Assembly (NCBI GenBank): GCA_029964075.1
Contig: CM057149.1
Coordinates: 13,774,465-13,838,464 of the forward strand
Source of the DNA: Patiria pectinifera
Lineage: Eukaryota; Echinodermata; Asteroidea; Valvatida; Asterinidae
Direction of reading: 5' to 3'
Length of the DNA: 64,000 bases
Shown here: positions 35,791 through 47,700 of the stretch, piece after piece
Layout: each line of letters opens with the position of its first letter
Position numbering within the stretch: position 1 is the stretch's first letter
Position numbers and translations under genes: made by a program
The notes under the pieces: model-generated
The model's database searches: none
What the model saw: only the letters and a program-made list of their open reading frames with translations
What the model was told of the DNA's origin: nothing

Positions 35791-36959
35791 TGAGCTGGTT
35801 AATGTGTAATTAAACAAAAACGGGAAACTCGTTTAGTTTCGTCAAAGCTTCTATCATTACAAATATGCACATTCAGAAACTGATGGCGTTTCTGCAACTG
35901 ATATTGCCGTTGCAACCATTGAGAATCGATCATGTACGTATCTACGGTGGCGACGAGAACACACAAAAGAAGTCTTTATTATCCGACTCACTGATTGTTT
36001 TGGCATTTGCTCAGTTACTTAATTATCTCATAGACCTTCTTATTCTGGGGGTAAGTGACCATGTAAAACGTGCATTGATGATCGCATATACATGTGCATA
36101 CTAGGCCATAAAATGCATTAAACAATACACCAATAACCTTTCTTTAGTTGTCTAAATACCAGTAGGGGCGCCGGGGGATGGTTTTTACACCCAGTTCCCC
36201 TTCAAGAAAATGAAACAAAAGAGGAAAAATGAAGAAAATAAAAGATAAAAGAAACGAAGCAAAAAGAAAAGAAGTAACTGGAAGTAAATATTTTACTGTA
36301 CATTTAATGTATATTTCAGACTGGAAAGTGGGAACCCTTGGAAATGGTCATACATACGTATACAATTGGTTTGGAACAGTGCCTCCGATCGTGATGCCCG
36401 ACGCGGCCCCTCCCCCACCAAACAATTCGATTATACCGCGGCTGGTGATTTTGCTATGTTCCCCTCCCCAGAAATTGTTTTTTTCCCTAACTTGCTAGCC
36501 CCCCCCCCCGCCACTATTTGCTATGCGCTTGCATGTTTGAACTTTCTATAAGTACGTTCACTATTTAAAAGGGAATGTACAACATTTGCTTTTGCTGCAA
36601 TTTTCACAAATACATGGATTTGAAGGATTAGTAACTATGTTATATAAAATATTGTTAAACTGACTTGTTTCATGAAAACCTATGATGTTCTAGAAGTCTG
36701 GCTTAAGATGAAACGAAGCAATTAATACATTTTTTGTAAAGAAAAGTCAGAATAACTAACAATTCAGTAAGGTATTTCGTGATAATTTGATCATTTCGTT
36801 TTTTGATGTTTGCAAATGCTGTATTTTCCCTTTTATATACAAATGAAGTGAACCAGCGGCTCCCCCGTCAATTAAGGGGGAAGGAAGGAGGAACGGTTCT
36901 CTAACTAAAGCGGCAAGTGATCAAACAAAATATACAATTATGATGATATGACGACTATG

Positions 36960-39498
36960 ATTTCCTAACTACAATACATTTATTCTTACATGAAAACACT
37001 TCAAGCATTCAAGCCCGTGTGCACAATAAAATGTCAGTTATATACAAAGTGTGTGTCAAAGTTCAACACGTCTGTATAGGTATATACGCTACACATCAAA
37101 GTACAAACCTAAAATGCGACGAATCATGTCTCAACTCTCATCCCAAAAATACACAATTTCCCTCACAAAATGATGATAAAACAGAGCAAAACTCACAGGG
37201 AATCTTCTATGAAATTAACCTACCACAGTGATACATCTCAGGAGCATGGCAGGAGCCATGCTCCCTACAAAAACGAGAGAATTTTCTAGACAAAATATAT
37301 GTTGGTCTTCTCTGTTCGAAGCCCACAGGAGAAAACTTGTTACAAGTTGCCTTTGCGCGGGAAGCACAAATGTCACACTATGCACATCACTTGCCAAACT
37401 TCGGACGAACAACAACTGAGGGCGCACTTGGTCTCCCTACAGGTTCCCTACTTTAAGACCACGCGACCCGAGTGGTCCCAAATAGCAGAAATACAAAGGC
37501 GACCGGAAAATGATCATATAAAATTCCCATTAATTAAGTGATCTACAATAATAACACCTTTTACATATTTCAATGCAGTACATTAAATTAAAACAGGTTC
37601 AGTGTAATAATACTGCATGAAATTTATAGACATGTGGCAATTACCCTTTTAAAGATAAAGGAAAATACCATGTACATATACGTACTGAAAGCACACTGAC
37701 TAGACATTAAACCATCAGAAATGTCTTTAAATAGAAACTGACATACAGTATACGTGTACATGGATACGGTATTTCATAAAAACCTTTTCCAAATCAGCTC
37801 AAAATCCAGTAAAGGATCACATTCCAATACAAAACCTGTTTGAAAATGTCCACATGCTAAGATCTCTATACAAGCACAATAGTCGACCGACCAATCTCAG
37901 TGCCAAAATAGAATTTTTTTTAATACATGGAGGTCAAGTCAACCAGGGTTAAACACAATAATACATGGTGGGAATCACGTGTCTGTAGTTAATACGGAGC
38001 ATCCTTTACCATACACTTTACATGTACAATACAAATGTGATTTCTGAAAATGTCAAAAACTCTGAACATGGTTTCTTACACACAAGACTAGGTGTAAAAT
38101 CAATATAGTTACATAAAAAACAGTCATGAAATCCAAATCACATTAACATGGATCTTCAAAGATAGAGTTTGAGCTACATGTATATTCGAACAATTGGATC
38201 TAAATTGGCAGGCAAAACAGAAGGTTTATACTCAAGGTTAAGATATGGAGAACACAAAACAAGCGGGTGGCAATACACTCTCTTGCTTGGAAAGCAAGAA
38301 GGCAAAATATATTCTCGACCACTAAAACAATTCAGTGCATCCCAAGATAGACTGCATGACAGAATAATAAAAAGTCTCACCCACACTGGAGGACAAAAAG
38401 TTGGACAACTCAACCGACTACAACATCTTTAACCCACATCAGGCTAGGAAACATAATAATTACATCCACACAAGTACAGCTTAACTTGAAGGAGCAACAC
38501 CCGTCACTAATAGTACTAAGGGCAACAATCGGAAAAGGGAATTTCCAATGTTCATATACACACATTTCCTGAAAATGGTCCTATAAAAGCGGCAGACTGC
38601 ACGGTGAAAGTGCCAGACAACAAAATCTCACTCAAAAGGCTATATAAAAATATCCTATAAATCGGTGAGTAAAAATAGTTGGAAAACACCAAACTACAAA
38701 ATTGCTGACAAAATATTCCACTTAGCAGCTACACTAAAATTAGGAACCTACATTCCCGTCACTAAACGTTCTTAGGGAACAAATTGGAAATGCACGAAAA
38801 GACACACACATTCCTATATCCAATATAAAATCAATGAAAGAGAAATATATGAAAATCCCACCAAATGTCTTCGTCAACTAACCTGGATAAGTCAGGAAAA
38901 CCTGAATAAATGAATCTGCCTAATCATGAAAATATAAAGATCAAAAAGTCACTATACAATGCACATACATGCTCTACATTATACAAAATTATGAAAGGCA
39001 TGTAATAGTTGTACAACAATTGGTACAACAGACAATCTCATTCAAAAAATATGAATGATAACAAGTTTCCAACGATCGGAAAAAAATACACCACAAAACT
39101 TTATACATAAGCAATGGGAACGAGTCAAAATACAGTGCGGATTACATCCCGTCTCTTCATCAAGAGCAAAACACCAATATTGTTACCATGGAGGGGCAGC
39201 TTGAGATGACACCAGCAGCACATTTCCAACTACAAAGCATTATGTGGATAAATACAAGTACATGTGCATTAAGTAATGGTGTTTGGCCACAGACCCCGAA
39301 CGTGAGGTACTGTTAACCAGTCAACAGTCACCACTATTGCCAACATACAGAAATAAATTGCAATACCCGAATACAAGGAACAGTTCCCTACTTTTTCTTG
39401 GGCTTTGCCATCTGGCGAACCAAGTGAGTGGGACTTAAAAGTACTCAAGCTAACATGGAGGCTATCACTAAAAACATTCACAGTAGGAGAAACACAAA
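36960..39498 (-). other. G-poor block, possible long 3' untranslated region
   Basis: The plus strand is rich in A and C and notably poor in G, with no clear transposon ends. The left limit coincides with a minus-strand AATAAA at 36979-36984. The G-poor composition continues rightwards to about 40.6 kb. Confidence 0.35.
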
Positions 39499-39829
39499 CT
39501 ACTGCAGCCACCTGCACATTACAGCTTCAAACAGAACTGGCTCAATAACAAGCGGCTCATCAGCCTCTTCAAAAATAATATCTACCGCCTCAACTGTATG
39601 AGTACAAATAACAAGGTCAGGTGACTGCAATTCATTAACCCTGTCTCCACTGGGCTTTTTGAACAATTTCAAAATTGTAGTGAATCTACCATTTAATGCA
39701 GCTTCAATGCTATTTACTGCATTTCTATCAACAGGACATTGGTCTTCACCACCTTCATGAAAAATGTATGTGAAGACACTCACTATGGTCTCAGCTACAG
39801 TCTGGCACAGGCATGGTTGGAATGAATAT
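39499..39829 (-). CDS. Exon-like ORF of unknown protein, possible terminal exon
   Basis: After a possible acceptor (TTGCAAG at 39830-39836) the minus strand is open for 109 codons to TAG: CLCQTVAETIVSVFTYIFHE, then RNAVNSIEAALNGRFTT, then EPVLFEAVMCRWLQ. Codon use looks coding, and there is no ATG near the start, which points to a spliced exon or a fragment. I do not recognise the family. Downstream, about 2.5 kb of uniform G-poor sequence ends at a minus-strand AATAAA (36979-36984), as a long 3' untranslated region would. Confidence 0.35.
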
Positions 39830-40776
39830 CTTGCAATGTACACACAAAATATGACTTGTTAAAATACAATCAGGCCTAAATCATGGACCTACAATCCAGT
39901 CTTCACACAAACAGACAATACAATACAAGTCACAGATATGATGTGTACCCACAACGTAGACACAAGTACAATTGCAATTCAAAAATCTCCAACTGACACA
40001 CAGTCTTACAAAGACTTAGAGTCACACAATTATGTGCCAAGACAATTTAGAAACACATGAAGTCACTAATATACACCCTTCACACTAGTGTAATTTTTTT
40101 TTTTTTAATGCAGTTAGCTGAAAATCTGCAGTTACATTAATGTGTGTGCAACAAACAATACAATTTGACTCAAAAATACTCGATCCAAAGCACAGGCCTA
40201 CAGCTGGCTCAAAGATTGTCTGTTCCTAAAATAGATCCTCAACAGATCCGAACAAGGCACAACTGCCTAACATTTGAACAGATCTACAAAGCTTGGATGC
40301 AAATGGTCAAATACATGTATTAAGCACAATTCTACAAATATAATTTGAAAATTAAAATTACACAGCACACAATGTAATCAACACTAAGTTTGCGGTGAAA
40401 TCCTTCGCTACAGGACTCGTTTATATTAAGCTGCATCGGGAGTCCTGTTTATTACGTCACGATTTACTATGTTTTGTTTGCTCCTCCAACGTCGACTTTT
40501 ACACAAATTGCACGTTCGGGTCGAAACAGGACCTGAAAAACAGCTCTCAAAAGTACCTTTTATACTCATTTCATGACGAACACAATAGTTCTTTTTATTT
40601 CATTACACCTTAGGCTACATATACCCGAAAATGACGGAAATGTCTTCCAGCATTCCACAACCTCTTTAAATGTTCTCTCTGTATCTGTGTCGTCACGAAA
40701 AGTGTAGTACGTTGCGCAATCGAGTGGTGTGCATGTAATTCAATAAGGTATCGGTAAAATGAAAACATTTTGCCCG

Positions 40777-41787
40777 CTACAATGACTGAACTGCTAAGTT
40801 TGGGTTCATTCTCGGGGCAGCAGCTGGCATTTGAATTGCATTCCTGTCCTCCACTCGGTTTCTACGACACCTCCTGATGATGAGGCTCCTCAACTCCGAC
40901 CGAAAATGCTCGTACTTGAAGCAATAAATGATCGGGTTGACGAACGTGTTGCAAGCCACCAGGATAGTAGTTAGGATAAAAAACCAGTTATCCTTTTTTC
41001 CCGTGATGAACGAATAAGTGCGAAACACTACCTTTGGTGTCCAGCACACCACAAACATCAGACCTATCAGGACTGTCGTAACAAGAACGCTCTTCTTTGC
41101 TTTGTTCATGGCATTTCGAGGACCGTACATGGGATTAGCAGATTTCTTGGTTAGCTTGATGATTATCCGACTGTATGTATATATCAAAATAGTAATGGGC
41201 ACTAAGTACTCAATAAACACCACAACTATATTTTCAAACATTTGCAGACCGGTCTCCAGTGTCGTACGTTGACAACCATTCTGTCCTGCTTCATGCATAA
41301 ATAGAAAATGCGAACCATATATGAAGCCAATGGCCCAGGCAGTTCCTATTGCAAATTTCAGCTTAGCGACCGACCAAGAATTGCGATGCTTCACCGGATA
41401 GCAGGTCGCCATAAACCGCTCCAGCGATATCATGACAAGGTTGTAGGTGGACGTTACATTTATGCACCAAAGGAAAACATGTGTGTATATGAACCGACAC
41501 ATGAACTGAACAATGGTAGTATCCTCCAAAGACACAGGTTTCAGGATGTTTGGCAAAAGTACCTGATGAAAGAAAAACACAACGCCAGCAACACAGTCGA
41601 TGATAGACTGATGCAGGATGAGGCGATTTGTGAAGGAGCTGAACACTCGTCGTCTGAGCAGCATAACGGTGATGACCACGCCGTTACCAAGCACAGCCAG
41701 GCAGGCGATGATTGTGTTGACTGCATCCAGCAGACGGCCATGGGCACTTTCGATCTCAATATCGTGGGTCCCATTTTCGACAATCAT
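40777..41787 (-). CDS. Class A GPCR, intronless, copy 2
   Basis: 336 codons, ATG at 41785-41787, aligning without gaps to the 32.9 kb receptor: I count 81 differences (about 76% identity). All signature residues are kept (GN, D64, C97, ERF, C172, CWTP, NPIIY), as is the NLAVQSL tail. Of the differences, 54 fall in residues 71-110, 161-190 and 252-280, that is the outer ends of TM2-3, loop 2 and loop 3. Non-coding flanks on both sides are also related to those of copy 1, so this is a segmental duplication and not a retrocopy. Confidence 0.9.
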   Translation of the reverse strand: MIVENGTHDIEIESAHGRLLDAVNTIIACLAVLGNGVVITVMLLRRRVFSSFTNRLILHQSIIDCVAGVVFFFHQVLLPNILKPVSLEDTTIVQFMCRFIYTHVFLWCINVTSTYNLVMISLERFMATCYPVKHRNSWSVAKLKFAIGTAWAIGFIYGSHFLFMHEAGQNGCQRTTLETGLQMFENIVVVFIEYLVPITILIYTYSRIIIKLTKKSANPMYGPRNAMNKAKKSVLVTTVLIGLMFVVCWTPKVVFRTYSFITGKKDNWFFILTTILVACNTFVNPIIYCFKYEHFRSELRSLIIRRCRRNRVEDRNAIQMPAAAPRMNPNLAVQSL

Positions 41788-42199
41788 ATCTACTTTCTTC
41801 TTAGATAGAAATGCCTAAAGCAAGTACACAGTTCTAAGCCCGTGCCGAAAATTGCTCTTGTATGTATCGGCAGAGCATCATTTGCAACATGTCCATGTTT
41901 AATATAATTCAAACTGCACAGTCTCGAAATGAATGCCTAGTACGAACGCATGTAGTTGATGTTTAGCTTAAATATTCATTAAGGATAAAAGGTTACCATG
42001 GTTACATTGGAAATAATTCAATTTTGTCACTAGACCAATGAAGAAATGGGTCCCAGCTTCTAAAGTAATTATATCTTTTTGTTCGAGGGCGGGGGGGGGG
42101 GGGTTGACAGCGCCAGGTTGATGCTTGAGCTTTATGGACATTTGAAAGGTACTGTAGACACTTTATGTTAGTTTCAAGCTTTAATATTTAATCAATTCA

Positions 42200-44740
42200 C
42201 ATGCGCAACGTAGGCAAATGCATTGAACACTAGGCTATGTGCCCTGAGGTTGTACAATGTTACATTCGGTTTTTTTTTACTGTTTTTTTTGTGAAGCCCG
42301 ATTCACGAGTTGTAATTTGAAGAATCCATTAGAGGTCGTCATGAACTTCTGAAATAGCTCAGCTGATATAAAACAAGCCGACGAAATGATACAATTTTAC
42401 ACTATGATTTTACATTACGAATTACTTGAGGGCTTTCGGAATATTGGTTGCACACTGTAACATTGTCTGGGTTCAATTTTAATCCAAATTTTGGTTTAAA
42501 GCAATCACCAATAACCCAATTTTGGTTAAATCTCCAAATTATTCTTGGTTGAAATTCTTGGTTAAAACCGACTGAGGTAAAATTCTGAGTAAACAATTTG
42601 GGTTATATTTTTTGGTTAGAGTGACTTGGAATATCCAAGTAAAGCGCCACCGCGTGGCGAGATTCGGCAAGCCAAAATTCTTGAGACGGAAAAATTTGGC
42701 CGGATAAAGGAAGGTGAGAGCGTTCATTTCCTGCCCGATTAGACTTTGCCGTAGTCCATAGTACATTTGCACCTGATTATGAAAACAACCGATTATTACA
42801 TGTAAATCCCCGTTACTGAGTTGTCCGAGTGTCGGAAATACGTGCACTTCTCTTGTATACCGTTATAATTGCAGGTTTTTTAAGGTCCAGTTTTACACCT
42901 GATACACAGACTTGCTTTGCAATGTTAAACGTTTCCCATAACTGTTTGTATTCCATTTCCTGTCCTTCAGAAAGAGCTTACGAGGGCTTACAGTCTAAGA
43001 GATTAGGCTTACCCTGCAGTCAGGGTTTTCCAGGCCCCGGTCGAGGCCTATCCCTAGCGTTTTTCAAGGAAGCTAATCGAGAGACACTAAAGACATAATT
43101 TTCAGGAAACAGGCAGATTTGTATTTCCCCGAGTCATCTTTATTTACCTGCGGTAGCGAACAAAACCAACGCTCTATCTCTCCGACAGTCACTGGGACCC
43201 CCAGTCCTAGCTTGCCCTTTGACCTTTGCCATTCCTCAACAGCAAAGTTTGAGTTAAATTGACTCCAAGTTCTAAGTAAATACATCCCAGCCAAGCGTAT
43301 CTTTATAGCCCATGCAAGCCGGGGCCGTATCATAAGTCCGACGCCTCATAAGTCCGACAATGGACAAACGCTGTTTCGGACTTATGAGGCGTCGGAACTA
43401 TGAGGCGTCGGACTTATGGGCCGTCGGACCTATGAGGCGGATGCCTCGTAAGTCCGACGCCTCATACGTCCATCGCCTGATAAGTCCGAAATTTCGGACC
43501 TATGAGGCGTCGGACTTATGAGCGGTGCCCTCCCCCAAGCCTAGGGTTAAATTGACACAGAGCTGTAAGTAAATACAACCTAAGCGTATAGCTTCATATC
43601 CCATGCTTAGGTTAAACTTAATTCCAATTTCCAAGTAAATACAACCAGAAACTGTTTACATATTAAACCAATGATTCGGGTTACCCATTTCGTAAGTACA
43701 GTCGGTTTAAGTAATTTTGGTCTTGTATTGATCCAAGTTTGGTTAAATGTTACCATAAATTTTGTTTCCCCCTTCGGATCTCTGTTTTGTTTGGATGCAG
43801 AATTTTCGGTCTGATGCAAACAGGCAGACATTATACCAGTATAATTTTGGGGGGTGTTAGAGTTGGGGGGGGGCAGGGGGTCCCATTATTTTTTAGGAAT
43901 TTCTATGATTTTTTTTGGACAGAGCTGGTTCCCCCCCCGGACCCGCGCCTGCTTTCCTTACGGTTACACAATTAAGCGCTGGGGAAAGTGGCCAATAGAC
44001 TACGTTATAACAAATTGAAAATTGCATCAAAATACACTCGTATTAGTGCTATTGCTACTCTGTTGCATAACAAGGCACACATATGGGGATGATTTCTTAT
44101 TAAACACTTTACTCTAGAAGTATTAACATTTGAGACTCTGTACGCTGTTCTTCTTTTCCCAATGCAGTAAGTTCAGAAAATGTTTCCATTATTTTAGGCC
44201 ACGGTGAAGGCTGTATAAGTTGACGGGCATGCCAGAATGGGAAGACAGATTAATCGCCCTTCGACCTTAATACTCTTCTGTGAACTTTGACATCTGGAGA
44301 TATTTCTGCGTAGATAAGAAACAAATCAAGCCCAGTAATAGTACTTTTAATTTTGGCTAAAAGTTTGTCGGCTTAAAATCGTATAGCATGTTTAACTCAA
44401 AATGGAAGACAAGGCAAGGTTAAGTTAAAATATGTCAAAATCAGTGGCGGCGCTACGGGAGGGGTGGGGGGGGGGGATGGGGGCATTTGCCATAAGGCAT
44501 TGCTTTGTTGTAATTGTTCGTGCATCCCTGTTACTTGCCATTTGACTCGCGATTTGTATTGATGTTTTGATTAACAATTGACCGGACATGTGATGAACTC
44601 GACTATAACATGATCAATTATCAGATCTACTGTTATATCCTCAAAACGGTCGAATGGTCCCCTTAGTTTTAGGTCCCCATCGCCCCCGACCACCCCGCTC
44701 CCCCCCAAAAAAAAAGAAAGAAAGAAAGAAAAGAAAAGAT
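42200..44740. other. Interval between RTK 3' end and GPCR copy 2
   Basis: 42420-42620 is a degenerate AATTTTGGTT repeat, and 43249-43640 holds three units of a direct repeat with AAGTAAATACA, split by the palindromic array. G runs lie at 42090 and 44460. No exon is supported. Confidence 0.45.
43321..43532. repeat. Palindromic array of GTCGGACTTATGAGGC words, copy 2
   Basis: Begins with the same GGGGCCGTATCATA as copy 1 and has the same 16-base word, but in a different order and number. It is inserted between two units of a 66-bp-like direct repeat (43249-43318 and 43543-43608). Confidence 0.8.
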
Positions 44741-44746
44741 AGTTGA

Positions 44747-47700
44747 TTATGAGGTATGTTGAGAAAGTTGTCCTACCGATGGATCGTTGGACATGGAAAC
44801 AACGTCGTTAAGTATACTATCGAATTTCGGGCGTGACGTTGGCGTGGGGTGCCAGCACTCCTTCATGACGGTGTAACTTTGAACCAAAAAAAACACACGA
44901 AAATAGAACTTCAAACTAAACATAACTGACTTTGATACGTGATGTCCAGAATCGTGTAAATTGTTGTGTTTAAGAGACCTCTTTTATATCATCTCTGGAG
45001 ATTTCCCCCATATATATTTAAATGTACTATACGTGGTTTTTTATAATAAGGTGCATATAGAAACACACATATATTAAATTATTGTTTATGACAGTAACCA
45101 CCTTCTATCATTTTTTTGTAAATGAGCAAAACATTTACAAAAGGAGACCGACGATAAGGTTTCAGTTTTTAAATGAGCATAAAGATAGCGAAATTCATGT
45201 CTTATTTACATAATTTGGTAGAAATACGACAAACACAATGTAAAAATCTTCATAGCAATGTAAAAACAGTGTTTAGAGTTTTAAACACATTTTCTAAACA
45301 CTCTTTTGTACCCACATTTTAAAATGTTTAAATCTACGACACGTTTCGATTCGTGAATGTTTTGACATGTTTAGGCACGCACGAAAGCCCATTAGCACTT
45401 TCAAGTATACATTTTAAAAGTAGACAAAAAAACAACTTTGCTTGAGTCAAATGATAGGCTTAATGCACACTTTTACCACACTTCCATTATGATCTGTCTG
45501 CGAAAAACGAACATATGAAATATATATTTCACTTTTTATAAGTTATTATTAATGGCACTATCGGGCTTTCGTCCTGTGCAAAACGTGTCTCATGTGAAAA
45601 AGTGGGTGCAAGAAAAGTGTTTAAGAGCTAAGCGCCATTATAACAGTGTATAAGTAATGATTCTACTTACAGTTTATCACCACAATGAGAGGGCTGGGGC
45701 AAACGCCTGCCATTTTTTAAGGCATCAATTATATCTTCGACCTCGATCCGAGGGTAAGGATGGGTCCCTGTAACAACAACAAAAGTTGTTCATTTGTTTA
45801 TTTTTTTTACAGATAGGATCAAGGTTGACTACCCGTCAGTAAATGACCGTTTCATAGTTTTACGTACAATACTCTACTGACATGCAAATATAATGTAAAT
45901 TAAAGGAAAACATCTTGGATGTTGATAACAGAACCAGTCGGGAAGTTCATTGACAATTTTTGATGGGGAAAGGAGGATCTGTCTGATTGAGGCATAGGAA
46001 GGAAATTTTATTTTTGAAGCAAACTTTGACATTCACCCATTGTAACCATCTCCCATAACAAGATTCCGTAGGACCAGACGTCGGACTTGCTAGTGTAGAT
46101 ATTGTCGACGATTGATTCGAGAGCCATCCAACGAAGAGGAACTGCCCCCTGTCCCAAATAGAAATAAAGGAAGCACAGTCAACCTGTTTCTTGGGTACAC
46201 ACAATTACATTCAATTGGTCCAGAATGGGTATTCTCTGAAAGTTTTCTTCGTGGTCTACACAATCAGACAAATTTAGCCCTTTCATATACATTCTCATGT
46301 AATCCGGCTGACACGAAACAGTCAGTCGGTGAATCTGGGAGTCAGTCAGAAACAATTGGCTGGCACCGTAGGACGAGCAAAAATACAAAGACGAGTGTGA
46401 GAAAAAGAAACACACAAAACAAACAATCCGATTCCTTTTGCAAATATTGATACCACCTATCCTGCATTCGGTTGTTCGTGTGTGTCAGAGAGTTTGTTCC
46501 TGCATTCAATAGGGGATGTTAAACAATAGAGGACAATTTAGGGTCCCCAATTCCCGAAGGTCTCCAATTTGGCGATGTGTACAAAACATATGGAGAATCT
46601 TCCTAAAAAGTTAGTGTACAAACACTAACTGTGTGGACTTCCGAGCAAGAGAGGTCCACATAAACCAGGTAGCAGCGCCGTTGTGTGGACTTGCCCACGT
46701 CCTCACAATGTTTCCCCCTCTCTGGAAAATAGTTTTAGAGGCATCTTGGGGTTGGGTTTATCCGTGGCAAAATCAAGAGAAACATTAGAGGGAATCATAG
46801 CAAAATACATTTGGATTGAAAGAGTTTTTCGGTGTGAGTAGAACAATTTTTTTTATCAGAGGTTTTTCTTAACTACACGAAAACAAAGGAATGTCCACAC
46901 TAGGTATGTATTACGTAAACATGCTAGTGAGTTATTTTGAATTCAATAGGGGACGTTGAACAACAGAGGACAATAAAGTCCCCAATTTCCGAAGGATCCC
47001 CAATTTGGCGTTGTGTTCAAAACATAAGGGGATCTTAAAAATACGGGATTCCCGATGGCAGGAAAATACACATTTGTATGTTTGTGTGTTTGTGAAAAAT
47101 TATACACATTCTAAGTTTTCAGTCAACACTGCCTTGTTGCTAACTCAGTGTGGGCATATTTCATTACATTTCATTACATTCAACTTGGAAATTTGGACAA
47201 AAACACTAGATCTGTATTTTGTTTTTCGATTCGTTGTTTATCAATGACTCACAGATGAGGACATCTGGTAGAATTCCTTGGCTATGATATCACGAGAGAA
47301 GCCGAAATCTGAAACTTTACACATCAGATCCTCGCCCAGGAGGATGTTGTGAGCGGCCAAATCCCTGTGGATGATCTGACAGAGGGGAACAGTTGGTTAG
47401 AAGACTTGAACTTAATATTGCATTTGCTTAACCCTGCGCAGCGTTTACAAAAAACTTTACAACAACTCGTCAATTGCTGCCCTCTGGGCAGCAGGTACTT
47501 TCCTGCACTACGCAAGGCCCTATTCATAGCAATACAACACAAAGCCACGTGCCAGACAGTGTCCAGACAGTTGCCAGACAGTGCGCTGGAAAGATAATTG
47601 ACTGGCGGATGTGGTATGCAGTTATGAAGGGAGATGACTGTGTCAAGTTACAGGTCTTTGTTGATTTTCAATGAGACTTGGCAGGAGGCCTGGTCGAAAG

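Noticed and set aside
41308-41808. 166-codon plus-strand ORF opposite GPCR copy 2
   Set aside because: Antisense to a conserved receptor; a similar but shorter antisense frame exists at copy 1, explained by coding-strand codon bias.
42539-42847. 102-codon minus-strand ORF
   Set aside because: It overlaps a degenerate AATTTTGGTT repeat, and no splice or family evidence supports it.
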